A stretch of 64,000 bases of DNA, taken from the NCBI RefSeq assembly GCF_958979055.1, contig NC_084891.1, positions 29,322,001-29,386,000 on the forward strand, in the 5' to 3' direction. Shown here one piece after another: positions 12,550 to 23,518 of the stretch. Below the pieces are notes generated by a model that was not told where the DNA came from, searched no databases, and was given only the letters and a program-made list of their open reading frames with translations. The position numbers and the translations under genes are program-made. The stretch comes from Alnus glutinosa (Eukaryota; Streptophyta; Magnoliopsida; Fagales; Betulaceae). How positions within the stretch are numbered: position 1 is the stretch's first letter; each line of letters starts with the position of its first letter.

Positions 12550-13700
12550 GCCAAGAGAATCAGCAAAAACAGAGGAACAAAGAGAAGAAGAAGAAGAAGA
12601 GGCTTCTGTTTTGCTTTCTTTGTTTTCTGTTAATTTTTGCTTACATCAATGACCAATCTATGATATTTCTCGCCCATGCTTCGAGCTGCGAATATAACAA
12701 AAGGCAAAACACAAATAAAATTAAACAATTTGCAATGATCGTGGATAATGAAAAGTTGGAGACAGAACGTGTGGATTTGTCAGCTATTGTCTCGGAACTT
12801 TTCCACGTTCAACGGTCTTGAAATTGGTAAGACGGGTTTGCAACTATTGGAGTTTTCACTTCATCAGAAGGCAGAAGCTTCGATAACGCGTTCGATCCCA
12901 TCGAAGCTATATGATCGGCTATTGCCTGTTGGCCTTGTGGAGCCTGCTTGGCATCGAAGCAAATTAACGATAGCGTGTTTATAAGAAAAGGAAGGAAAAA
13001 AGATGAGAGAAAGCATGTATATTACAAACTTCTATTCTAATGGAATGAAAGTGTAGCCTCTAGTTATCAATTTATTTGTACACCAAGGGCATGTACAAAT
13101 AACACATTTCGTTTGTATAAGACCCGATTGACCAATTCGATACGAAAGAGTTAATTTGGGCTGGATTGCTAGTCCAAATCATATATTATGATGGCCGGAG
13201 TGAGCCTATTAGCAAAATTCTTCAATCACAATGGGAGACACGATAGAAAGGATAACTGATATGTCATATCATCTTAACTGTCTTGTTATTTCTAACAAAT
13301 AATCAACTGACACTCTTAATATACTAGTATGCATGCACCACCACATGACGGTCGAAGAATGATAACGATTGTAGCCTGTCAAGAGACGAAGAATTCAATA
13401 CTACTACTTTGTCAAAGTCATACCTTACCAGCAAGGGACATCTAGCAAAAGTCGTACCTCGTAAAAGGACATGAATTGAACGCCATACCTAGTCAAGATC
13501 GTGCCCTAACAACATTTGGCTAGGGTCAAATGAGAAAATACTCTGTATTAGTAAGGAAAGACTTAGTCATTTCAGGTACATACTCTCAATACCTTACGAG
13601 TATTCTTGCATTCTCCTTTTCACTCATCCATCAAAGAAAAATCATTATTAATCTAAGCATTTGAGGTATCCCTACCAACACTTCCAACAAATCTCCGAGC
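12550..13700. other. Intergenic region upstream of the carboxypeptidase
   Basis: It contains the carboxypeptidase promoter and 5' UTR (a GAAGAAGAA-rich leader lies at 12583-12605 on the plus strand). The rest shows no gene. The 13100-13700 part is of middling GC content and may be old repeat sequence, but I found no end signals. Confidence 0.4.
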
Positions 13701-14165
13701 TCATTTATGATGTGATCCTAATCTATAAGGATAACATCTATATCTAAGTAAGGGATATATCTAATAGGAGTAGTAGAGTTTGAATAAGAGTCTTATATCA
13801 TATAATGAGAGAAGACGAGTAGTAGTATTTATTTATTGTTATCTTGTATTGCTATAGGATTCTATCTTTGAATACCAATAGGTTATCTAGCTTAATTTAT
13901 GGGATAACTCTATCTGAAATAGAGTTACACTCCTATAGAGAGTCTGCTAGCTTTATTGTGTATTTAAATGAAGGATTATGGAATAAATGTTATATTGAAT
14001 TTTGTTAAGTAAAATACAGTCTCACTGTGTTTTTGTTAGAGTTCTTGGCTCACTCGAAACAGCCAACCTATCTATTCTTGTATTTTGTATTAATTGGTTC
14101 ACATCAATCCATCTATCTTTTACAAACATTCGTGGTCTGGAGTTGGTTGTGTAATCAACTACATA
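13700..14165 (+). mobile_element. Possible solo LTR or LTR remnant
   Basis: A non-coding block with an LTR-like plan: a TATTTAAAT box near 13961, an AATAAA signal 20 bp later, a T-rich segment and a TGGTCTGGAGTTGG-type end. No second copy occurs in the window and no target duplication was identified, so both borders are uncertain. If an LTR, it is a fossil without internal genes here. Confidence 0.3.
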
Positions 14166-15105
14166 AAAAATAACAAAGTTTTTCTGTAAATTAGGTTTGG
14201 AGAAATTTATCTAATTCAGTCTATTAAACTTATAGGGAAAAATCATATTTAGCCCCTAGGTTTTTATCTGATTTTGATTTAATCATTAAGTTCCTAATTT
14301 TAAGAATAATATCCTTAAGTTTTGCTTATGTTTTAAATAGGTCACTATATTATTTTATCGTCAAAGTTAACGGTTTACCATATGTCATATATGTTTCATT
14401 TAATACGTGAGCATTCACTTCAACAACATCGGCAAGTGCCGCATCATTAATGTATATTAAAGAACCCACTGTGCAAGTGTGAGTCCATGGGTGTAGAGTT
14501 CAAAAAAACTAAAACATATATCTTAGGCCCCAGCCGTCATAAACCCATCTTTTTTTGTGATCTTTTGTTTTGTTTTTGTAAATGATTTTTTTTTATTAAT
14601 ATTATAAATTACTTGTACTTGTGTTCCGGTGGCATTACATTGAGCTTTGAGTTGGATGTTAAATTGTTAACATCTTAAATGAGATATGTGTGGTAAACAA
14701 ATCATTAACTCGGTAAAGAAACACAAGGACCTATGTTTAAAATGCATGTAATTTTTATATGTATTTTTTTTAATATGTATTTTGAATTCTTACTAAAGAA
14801 TTAAATGAATTTTTAATTATTTGTAAATTAATATAGAATGAAAAGAAATCAAAACAATTGACATGTTCTAGCGTGTGATAAAGTTCTCTATCATGTGATA
14901 AAGAGAATCAATTATTTTTGTTTATTTTTGGATGAAATGAAAATGATCTAATTCTATTCTCTCTCTCTTTTTTTTTTGAAATGATCTAGGTCGAAACTGA
15001 CTAGAAATTTAATTTTGTGAGCTGACAATGTACGTACGGGATTTATTTAAGTACTAGATGAATCTTATGCGAGATCTATGTTGTCATATAATATAGAATA
15101 ATGAT
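14166..15105. other. AT-rich intergenic DNA
   Basis: No gene seen. A stretch starting near 14230 (TTTAGCCCCTAGGTTTTTAT) and its downstream part near 14690 read like an old interspersed repeat. The remainder is A/T-rich. Confidence 0.4.
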
Positions 15106-15228
15106 AGAAAAACACCAATTACGCACTCTCTACACATCAATTACTCATATGGGATGAGATCCATACGGTGATAGGCCCACCCCATGTGAGCAATTGGTAT
15201 GTAAAGAGCATGTTATTGGTGTTTTTCT
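15106..15228. mobile_element. Small MITE, 123 bp
   Basis: The terminal inverted repeats are perfect over 14 bases: AGAAAAACACCAAT at the left and its reverse complement at the right. The inner arms also pair in part (CAATTACTCATATGGG against CCCATGTGAGCAATTG). No coding capacity. Confidence 0.75.
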
Positions 15229-16117
15229 AATATATCCCTATCATATATAAGTACAATGGCGTGGAACATAGACTCGTATGGGGCATGGGCCCTACTAATA
15301 TGATAATGCCTTCCAAGTCAGCAACCTAGCTGGTTAGTTGATCAACCATTCATTGCAAAGTTTTCCATGACATATTTAAATGTTAAAGTGAAAATATAAC
15401 ATATTTAGATTAGAAAGACTTTTATTTTTTTATTTGAAAGTGTTGGTACAGTTTCCGGTATGGTGTGACTCTGCACGTTCCTTTGATGTTCTTCACGCTT
15501 CTCAATAACTCTGCAAAACAACAAAACCTAGGGACCCTTCCGGGGGTCCCGCTCCGATGCCTAAGTTAGCTTCTGTGAAAGAAATAATGCTCTATGCATA
15601 AAAATTGAGACTTAGTTTATACCTGGGGTATGGGCCTATTTATAGGCCTAGAGGTGGAATCAAACCTGGATTAAGACTCCTGCTCCTTGTTGATCTAGAA
15701 CTGCTGTCCGAGTTCTAATTGGACTTCAATCCTTTACTAGACTTCTAATTGGATATCTTCTTAGACTTCTGATCTGATATCCTCTTAGACTTCTGATATG
15801 ATCATTATTCTTATCTGATCATTATTCTTATATGTTTGGACTTTATTAGACTTTTGAATCTTTGGATCGGGTTGAGTGGGATTTATCCCCAACAGTTACC
15901 CCCCAATTCCCTTATCCAAAGCTTGCTTGAATAATGGGAATTCCATGTCTAAGGAAACCCGATCTTTGTCTCCTTCTGAAAACCTGCTAACCTGCAAAAC
16001 CTGAGGGTTAAATCTTACCCCCCATTACCTTCTTGTTTTTCCTTAGGGTTTTCTCCCTGTCTCTTGAAAAATCTGCAAAACCCGAGGGTTAAATCCGACC
16101 CCCCGAGAAGTTTATTC

Positions 16118-16783
16118 TTGCTCTCGGCTAGGACTGATCCGGGACTCTCGGCTAGGACTGATCCGAGAGTTTTCTTCTTGGTCTCGGCTATGACTGATCT
16201 GAGACTCTCGGCTAGGACTGATCTGAGAGTTTTCTTCTTGCTCTCGGCTAGGACTGATCCGAGAGGCTCCTTCTCGGCTAGGACTGATCCGAGAAGTTTC
16301 TTAGCTAGGACTGATCCGAGAGGCTCCTTCTCGGCTAGGACTGATCCGAGAAGTTTTTTCTTGCTCTCGGCTAGGACTGATCCGGGACTCTCGGCTAGGA
16401 CTGATCCGAGAGTTTTCTTCTTGGTCTCGGCTAGGACTGATCCGAGAGTTTTCTTCTTGCTCTCGGCTAGGACTGATCCGAGAGGCTCCTTCTCGGCTAG
16501 GACTGATCCGAGAAGTTTTTCTTGCTCTCGGCTAGGACTGATCCGAGAGGCTCCTTCTCGGCTAGGACTGATCCGAGAAGTTTTTCTTGCTCTCGGCTAG
16601 GACTGATCCGAGAGGCTCCTTCTCGGCTAGGACTGATCCGAGAAGTTTTTCTTCTTGCTCTCGGCTAAGACTGATCCGAGAGGCTCCTTCTCGGCTAGGA
16701 CTGATTCGAGAAGTTTCTTCATGCTCTCGGCTAGGACTGATCCGAGAGGCTCCTTCTCGGCTAGGACTGATCCGAGAAGTTTT
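16118..16783 (-). repeat. Tandem hairpin repeat array, about 21 copies, inside the LTR element
   Basis: The core unit TCTCGGCTAGGACTGATCC followed by GAGA is repeated about 21 times. Each core is a small hairpin, with stem TCTCGG/CCGAGA around an 11-base loop. Two kinds of linker follow the core (AGGCTCCT or AGTTTTTCTTGC-like) and largely alternate, giving a higher-order unit of about 65 bp. Because 65 is not a multiple of three, the open frames through it are not maintained by coding constraint. Confidence 0.9.
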
Positions 16784-17074
16784 TTCCTGCAAAAGAAGCA
16801 ACATCAACAAGTTCCCGGTCCCTAGACCGAGAACACTCCGATGCTTAAGTCAGCTTTATTCATTTATTCTGAAAATACTTATTCCCAAAATCTGGGGAAT
16901 TTTCTGTCTAGTCTGAATTAAAAATAAAAGTCTAGTTCTTTGCAAATATAAATGCTAAAAAATAAAAGCAAGCCTAAAATTCCCGAGAATCCTTTTTATG
17001 GGATCACGGGCAGATACGCTGTTGCCTCGGCTCTCTATGCCTAGGGCTTCTGCTTCCTCGGTCCTCTCTTCTTT

Positions 17075-17413
17075 CTATGTCATCTCCATGTACGTGCACC
17101 TTCTCTCCAGCTCGGCAATAATTCTGCTCAGATCTCCTTGGCGGTCATCCTCCCTCCGAGGATTAATGTTGCTATTGTGATCTTCTTCCTCACGCTCATC
17201 CCTGTTCATCTCGGGATTGGGCTGTCTCGTCCTCATGCGTAACAATTCTGCATTTAAGTCTTCAATCTGGGCTTTCAACGCTGCTATGCGATCTTGATCT
17301 CCACCCCCCGGTGGAGGGTTCGGTGGAGGCTGCAAATTATTCTGAATAGCTGGTTCCTGTGGGGCCACGGGCTGTCGATTGGTCTGGCTTCCGGAACGTG
17401 TGTTCATCACCAT
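17075..17413 (-). CDS. gag-like N-terminal fragment of the LTR element
   Basis: A reading frame beginning MVMNTRSGSQTNRQ, then a proline-rich stretch and a probable coiled coil (RIAALKAQIEDLNAELLRMR), then a charged region. It lies just downstream of the primer-binding site of the minus-strand LTR element, where gag begins in plant Gypsy elements. It is short and has no nucleocapsid zinc knuckle, so it is the remnant of a larger polyprotein. Treated as a fossil. Confidence 0.55.
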   Translation of the reverse strand: MVMNTRSGSQTNRQPVAPQEPAIQNNLQPPPNPPPGGGDQDRIAALKAQIEDLNAELLRMRTRQPNPEMNRDEREEEDHNSNINPRREDDRQGDLSRIIAELERRCTYMEMT

Positions 17414-17952
17414 GCTGGATCTTCTTTTTCTTTTGTGAGGAACGAATAATCGTTTCCCACAGACGGCGCCAAACTGTTGGTACAGTTTCCGGTATGGTGT
17501 GACTCTGCACGTTTCTTTGATGTTCTTCACGCTTCTCAATAACTCTGCAAAACAACAAAACCTAGGGACCCTTCCGGGGGTCCCGCTCCGATGCCTAAGT
17601 TAGCTTCTGTGAAAGAAATAATGCTCTATGCATAAAAATTGAGACTTAGTTTATACCTGGGGTATGGGCCTATTTATAGGCCTAGAGGTGGAATCAAACC
17701 TGGATTAGGACTCCTGCTCCTTGTTGATCTAGAACTGCTGTCCGAGTTCTAATTGGACTTCAATCCTTTACTAGACTTCTAATTGGATATCTTCTTAGAC
17801 TTTCAATCTGATATCTTCTTAGACTTCTGATCTGATATCCTCTTAGACTTCTGATATGATCATTATTCTTATCTGATCATTATTCTTATATGTTTGGACT
17901 TTATTAGACTTTTGAATCTTTGGATCGGGTTGAGTGGGATTTATCCCCAACA

Positions 17953-18785
17953 GTGAGAAATTTTTTTAAATAACATGGCATCATATATATTATTAAATAT
18001 AATAAAATAAAATAAAATTTAGACTCTAAGTTAAATTATTTGATCTATTCCATATGTTCCATGCATAATGTATGCCGTTCTTATTTTACGAGTTTTTGCC
18101 AAATGCACTCGAAGTCGATACATTTAATTTTCTTTTTTCTTTTTCCTCTTTTTTCTTACAAATATTCTTCTGTGTAATTTATTTTTGTTTTCTTTTTTAT
18201 ATTGTATCAATTATATTGCATTTTTTAAAAATTAGAGAACTTTTTACAAATTGTGAGTAGAGCTTTTGAGAATAATTAAAACATCTTCAACCATCATTCA
18301 TAGTACAATTGGTTGCCTAGAAAATGTATCACTGGGAAAGACAACAATAATGCCAAGTTCCAATCTCCCCAATAGGCACCATGCATAGGATTGCTTCGGC
18401 CTCCTCTGTAGCCTATTGGAAGAGGACACTAGCTAGTTACTTGACATGGCTTGATAAACAAAGTTGTAACCCAGTCATTTATGTAATTAAGCTTGGGAAC
18501 TTGGAAGCATAGCATTCATGGACGTGAAATAGCTTGTTGAGATGGCTTGGGGGTAGCGAATAGCCAGCAACCTTTCTTCTGGGTAATTCAATGATCAAGC
18601 CAGTTCGTGGTGCATAATGAATTAAAGTATCCAATTGCATAAACTTAAATCATTTTTTACCAAATCAACATTAATATTTCTAAACTCATAGTAGGTCACA
18701 ATTAGTTTTCTGGGTTACATAGTGACCCTAAAATCTCAAGATCTGGGAACTGCAACTAACCAAAAAAAAAAAAAAAAACACTATG
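17953..18785. other. Intergenic DNA
   Basis: AT-rich to 18260, then moderately complex sequence without frames of note. A poly-A run sits at about 18763-18778. I see no gene. Confidence 0.5.
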
Positions 18786-19866
18786 ACCAAACTAAGAACA
18801 GTATCATTATATGATAGGACTGGGATCCAAGGAAGCAAATGTGAGGAGCTCTGAATTTCATACTAGTCTAGCCATGTCTTGCTCATCCAGGGTCACCCAA
18901 GCTTCTATCCCATCTCCCAACCGCATGTCAACCAAAATTGTCAGATTCAGAAAAACTGGAACGCTTGAACCAATGCTGCTGATCCATATAGGCTTTCCCC
19001 ACCCAAAATCAGCTTCATAGAATCCTAAATTACACCAACTGCTAAACCCAAAGCAGTCTACTTCGTCTTTGGATCCTACTTCCCCAATTTCTTTGAGAGA
19101 CTCACACATCACAGAATTTCTGATCTCTTCATGACCTTGCAGTTTTTGAACAAAATCGCCATCAATTCTTGATAATGCACCCCTTATCTCACCCACCAAG
19201 CCTTGTAATCCTACCTGATCATGATCCTTGTCCATGCACTTAGCAGCTGCTATCCAAAGGAGATTTCCAATAGAATACTCCGACAACGACGATGCCATTC
19301 TTCTGCGCAGGTTCACTAAATGGGTTAACAAATAGGGCTTTTGAAAACCATAGTTTTCTCTAGACGCGGCCATGGCATGCTTCCATATGAAAGCTGAAAC
19401 CACCTCCAAGCGCGTGGGGTGTTTCACGCACAAGCTGGTTGCTTGGGCCTTGAGGGTGGCTATAGCTGAGGCATGAAACACGAATCTCCTCGTCACGCTC
19501 TTTCCTTTTTTGAAAAAGGAACCCCACATAACCATTGACGAGTCTCGAAGCCATAAATTATCACTTGTGGGGAAGAGAGAAGTCGAGAATATAAACTAAA
19601 TAATTAAACTCATCGATTTTTATAAACTTAAGCTTTTGAGATGTTTAAATTCAACACTTTCTATAAATTATAAGTTTTTCAAATAAGTAATAATTTACCG
19701 ACCTGAATATTACTCACGTAAGTTCCCGCAGATGATTCTTTCCAAACGAATTCACAAGGAAGGAACTTGTGTATTAACAAGGGATCAGGATGGCTAAGAA
19801 ACTGGGATAGACAGCCGTTGACATGGGCTTCCGCAAAACAAGCGCCTTCATCATTGCATTCAATAT
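18786..19866 (-). pseudogene. BAHD acyltransferase pseudogene
   Basis: BAHD enzymes transfer acyl groups from CoA to alcohols or amines in plant specialised metabolism. Two parts remain. The upstream part (about 19690-19866) reads ECNDEGACFAEAHVNGCLSQ and on to GTYVSNIQVGKLLL. The downstream part (18786-19590) reads STSLFP, RRFVFHASAIATLKAQ and includes the family motif DFGWG in YEADFGWGKP. The catalytic HXXXD segment that should lie between them is absent, replaced by AT-rich DNA. The reading frame has a stop (at 18858-18860) before its last 17 residues, SELLTFASLDPSPII. The N-terminal part before ECNDEG is cut off by the GC-rich repeat element. The gene is therefore dead. The nearest family is the vinorine synthase/alcohol acetyltransferase-like clade, by recalled similarity. 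Confidence 0.85.
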
Positions 19867-19869
19867 GTG

Positions 19870-20366
19870 GCTATACAATTTTTTTAAAATTTTATTTTAA
19901 TTTTATGGCTTTCTTTTTTAAACAGAAAAAATAACAAAAAAAAAATAAAAAATTGTAGGGGTGGCTCATTGGGCCATATGGGGTAGTCGGCCACTCCCAT
20001 TTTGGCCAAGAGGGTGGCTAAAATGCTAGATTTAGGGGTGGCCGAGCTATGGGGTTGGATCGGCCACCCCTATATCAGCTTGTCTGGGGGTGGCTGAACC
20101 ACCCCCATGGCCATGGGGGTGGTTCGGCCACCTCCAAAGGCTAAAGTGAAAAAAAAAAAAAAAAAAAGAAAAAGAAAAAAGTTTTGGCCTTTAGGAGTGG
20201 CCAAACCAACTCTAAGCCAAATGGGAGTTGCCGAGCCACCCCCAAGCAAAATGAAGGTGGTTTCGGGCACTCCCTTTGGCCTTTGGGGTGGCCGGCCACC
20301 CCATGTGGCCCAAAGCCACCCCTACAATTTTCTTATTTTTTATTTAAAAAAAAAAATTGTATAGCC
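19870..20366. mobile_element. GC-rich palindromic MITE (GGGGTGGCC family)
   Basis: Inverted ends: TGGCTATACAATTTTTTTA at about 19872 and its complement ending TTGTATAGCCA at 20365. The core (19970-20325) is built of GGGGTGGC/GCCACCCC words in both orientations. It includes a perfect 30-bp palindrome at 20096-20125 centred on ATGG/CCAT. The element abuts the truncated BAHD exon. Related cores occur at about 38950-39050 and 40160-40320. Confidence 0.65.
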
Positions 20367-22185
20367 ACGTGTCGCACTTTTAATGATGCCACGTGTCACT
20401 AACGTGGAAATCCGTCAGTTTTAGACTGAAAAATGGACGGATGTACCATTTTCGTCTTTTCCCATAATACAAGTACTACGTATGAAAAAAAATGAAAACT
20501 CATGAGGCAAAAAAATAAAGTTTTTAAACCACATGAGGCTGTCGGGTATTTAACTCTTATATTATTTATCTTTCAATTTTTTGTAATATCGTTTATTCAT
20601 TAAGGTTTGAGGTTAAATCAGATGGCAAAATGGATGAAATGTCCTTTATATCGAATAACGTTTTATAAAATTCAAATTTACCCTTTAAAAAAAAACAAAG
20701 AGAGAGAGGTTATTTTGGTAATTTCCAAGGCCTCCGTTAGAATTTGATGAAAAATTCTAACAGATGGGTGACATTGCAAAAAATTTATAAGTTCGATATC
20801 CTAAATTGAGAGTAGTTTCTTTTTTTAAAAAAAAAAAATGTAGAAATTACAAAAGTGATGAAAATTCGTAGGGTTAAGTGAAGTTTCCAAAAAAAAAAAG
20901 CCCATAGGCCTAAAATCAGGAGTAAATTGAGGTTTAAGGTGAAATATTAAAATGAGACTTTAAAAAAAAAAATAAAAAATTAAACTATTAATATAATAAA
21001 TTTTTATATTAAATACCAAAAAATTATTTTAAAATTATTCTTCTAATATTTTGAGATGTCAAATTACTAATCAACTTTTCATGTTCAAATTTTGTTACTA
21101 GGGAAAAATATAAAAAGGCTCATTCAATTATTAGTCATTTTCAATAAAGCCCCAAAAAGTAACAAGCATGGTAGTTTGATACATCAAGGTAGCATTGTGT
21201 GTAAAAAATGTTACTTTTCTGTCATTGTTCCTAAAATACCCATATTTTCTTATAAACAAAAATAAAAAATTTACTTAAAAAACTAAAACAAAAAATTCCA
21301 CCTTTTCAATTCCGTTTGTTTAGTTTTTTATTTATTTATTTTGATTAAAGGCCATTAATTAATCCTACAAAGTTTTTAAGTTTAAGTCATTTTTTTTATT
21401 ATTATTTTTGGCATATAATGTAGCACAAATACCAAAAGTATAGCCTATAATATAATGACATGTCATAGGATACGCTGAGTTGTCTCCCATATTGGCTCAC
21501 AAGACATGTATCATGATTTTAATGACATGACATGGATTTTAGTAAAAAAATTGGATGAAAGTTCTAAATGGATATTTCAATTAACGACATGTATTACTTA
21601 TAATACTTTTTGAAATAAATTGTAGGTGGTTATGACAATGTTACGTACAACTTGAAAAATAGAAGAATTGGGTCAATTTCAGGATATGTAATAAGTGATT
21701 CTTTGTTATATCGCCTGCACCAATTTGAGTTATTCATAACCGAGCTTCTTAAGGAAATAAAAATGTATTTAATTCCTAATACCAGCGAGGATGGTTAAGT
21801 TGTAAAAATGATGGAAAACGCCATCCCTTTGCATTTTGGTTCAAATCTTTGTGTTCAAATTGTGATTTTTCAGCCTTAGAATATCTAATACGATAGCTTG
21901 TGTAGTATTACGATGAACATGCCTTTTAGGGTATCCATGAGAATATCACCAAATTTGATGAAAATTTGGGCCGGCGGAGCGGAAGGCTTTAAATCTTCTC
22001 ATTCTTCTTCTTCTTCTTTCTTCTTTTTTTTTTTTTTTTTTTAAATTTTTTTGGTGTCTTTTTAATATGTTCAGTGTCCCACATCATTAATTTCTTTGTT
22101 TAATTCAAATGGCACCAAGTTGTAAAATTCTAGATATGAAAAAGTTGGCAACAGTGCATCAATATTTATTTCGTGTTATTTTAAT
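20367..22185. other. AT-rich intergenic DNA
   Basis: The first 150 bp continue the arm of the GC-rich element (GTGTCGCACTTTTAATGATG). The rest is A/T-rich with many poly-A runs and no frame of interest. Confidence 0.5.
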
Positions 22186-22255
22186 GAGTAATGATTTACC
22201 ACAGTCTAAAAATATTATTTTTCACCACTTTGTCTATGTGGCAAGATATCATCTC

Positions 22256-22310
<55 letters not shown>

Positions 22311-22390
22311 AAAAGGTAGTGAGGGACCACCTTGCCACAGAGACAAGGTGGTGAAAAGTGGTATATTTAGGTGGCAGTGAATCATTACTC
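22186..22390. mobile_element. MITE with GAGTAATGATT ends, expanded by poly-A
   Basis: Terminal inverted repeats GAGTAATGATT (left) and AATCATTACTC (right), with pairing continuing inward (TTTTCACCACTTTGTC against the complement of GACAAGGTGGTGAAAA). A poly-A run of about 45 bases occupies the loop at 22261-22307. Confidence 0.7.
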
Positions 22391-22458
22391 TTTTCTAATA
22401 TTCTAGAATCAGGAAAATCCAAAGGTTTGCTTGAAATTAGGTATCTTTGGTGGAAGTA

Positions 22459-22626
22459 AATGTTGTCAGATTATTATCGTCTATAATTATATGTCTGAAT
22501 TTGAGAGAATTCAGGCAGGTAATTGTGAGAGACCACTTATATAATCCATCTGACCAAATAAAAATTGGACACTTCTCTCAAATTCGGACAAATAATTATA
22601 AATGATCTAATCTAATGTTGTCACAC
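22459..22626. mobile_element. MITE with TGTTGTCA-type arms
   Basis: Two inverted arms of about 50 bp. The left holds ATAATTATATGTCTGAATTT and the right holds AAATTCGGACAAATAATTAT. Both ends carry TGTTGTCA or its complement-related form. No coding content. Confidence 0.6.
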
Positions 22627-23518
22627 TATTATGAGTGAATTTTTACTGTGAATTGATTGGTGAAGACCATTCTATCAATCTATGATATTCCTCGCATGAG
22701 ATTTTTTTCACGCAAGACTTTTAATTGCTTCGTGTGATAAGTTCAATTTTTATTTTTTTTTAAACTTAAGGTATAAGCTACCCAACAAGTTATGCTCTCT
22801 CCTTAATCCTTATTGAATCGCATTCCTCTAGTAAAGGCAAGTCTTAGGATGGAATCATTCCATTTAGCTTATACTATTACTTGCAAAAAATCAAAATAGA
22901 TTTGAACCAAATTTTCTAAAATACCATTACTTGCAAAAAAATAATATCAGTTCTTGAGATTTAAAATATCACCATTACCTCTAGCCTCTAGGTTCACTCA
23001 TTCGGGAGCCCTTTCCAATAGATGTGAAGAAAACAATGAGGGATGATCCTGACAGAGTGACAGCAATCATAATTTACAGGGGAGGTCAAAAGCCAATCTC
23101 ATATCCATATCCATTAGGAAACCTCAAAAATTCTGAATGATACAAAAGAGTTTAGCAAAACCCTTGTGCTAGATTTATCTTGTCAATTTCAAACCAATAG
23201 TGTGCTCACCTAGATAATCTTTTGGTCGGGATATACGTACCAGATCTTTTTCTTTTTTCCATTGTAGCAAGCTAATTTTGATGTTAAGAGTGATTAATGT
23301 GAAAGTTACAAGCAGGATCCGCAACTTGAATTTGGCCAGTTACAGAAATGTCATGGGAGCAACCAAAACATCGTCGGCACCAACATTTTCAAAACAAATG
23401 AGACTTCAAGCTAAGTTGCTTTAGCTAATGCTTATTGCGTGAAAATTTTTACAAAGTTATGGTGAATTCATGCCAATAAACGACAATTACAACATAAATC
23501 AATCAAAAGGTAGTTAAT
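22627..23518. other. Downstream flank of AAE1
   Basis: Holds the 3' UTR of the minus-strand AAE1 gene near 23300-23518. The remainder is non-coding, with no repeat ends identified. Confidence 0.45.

Larger units (their letters stand above)
15441..17952 (-). mobile_element. Young non-autonomous LTR retrotransposon, Gypsy-type
   Basis: Two near-identical long terminal repeats, 15441-15894 and 17475-17952, both run TGTTGG...CCAACA. Read on the minus strand, the right LTR is followed by a primer-binding-like TTTGGCGCCGTCTGTGGGA (17456-17474 area), and the left LTR is preceded by a polypurine tract GGGAATTGGGGGGTAA. The 1.6-kb interior holds only a gag-like N-terminal frame and a tandem repeat array, with no protease, reverse transcriptase or integrase, so the element is a deletion derivative moved in trans. 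The LTRs differ by only a few substitutions plus one 24-bp repeat unit, which points to a recent insertion. A clear 5-bp target duplication was not seen. The Tat-like placement is inferred from the primer site. Confidence 0.85.

Noticed and set aside
16064-16600. 178-codon frame made of SARTDPR-type repeats
   Set aside because: The frame results from the tandem array. The higher-order unit of about 65 bp is not a multiple of three, and frames are open on both strands.
16118-16783. CRISPR-like array (repeated palindromic units with spacers)
   Set aside because: The spacers are not unique: two linker types alternate. The array lies between two LTRs in plant nuclear DNA, with no cas genes. It is a tandem repeat in a retrotransposon.
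20107-20402. Overlapping frames rich in Pro, Lys and Phe
   Set aside because: They lie within the GGGGTGGC core and a poly-A tract of a MITE.
22261-22354. Poly-lysine protein
   Set aside because: It is a homopolymer A run inside a MITE.
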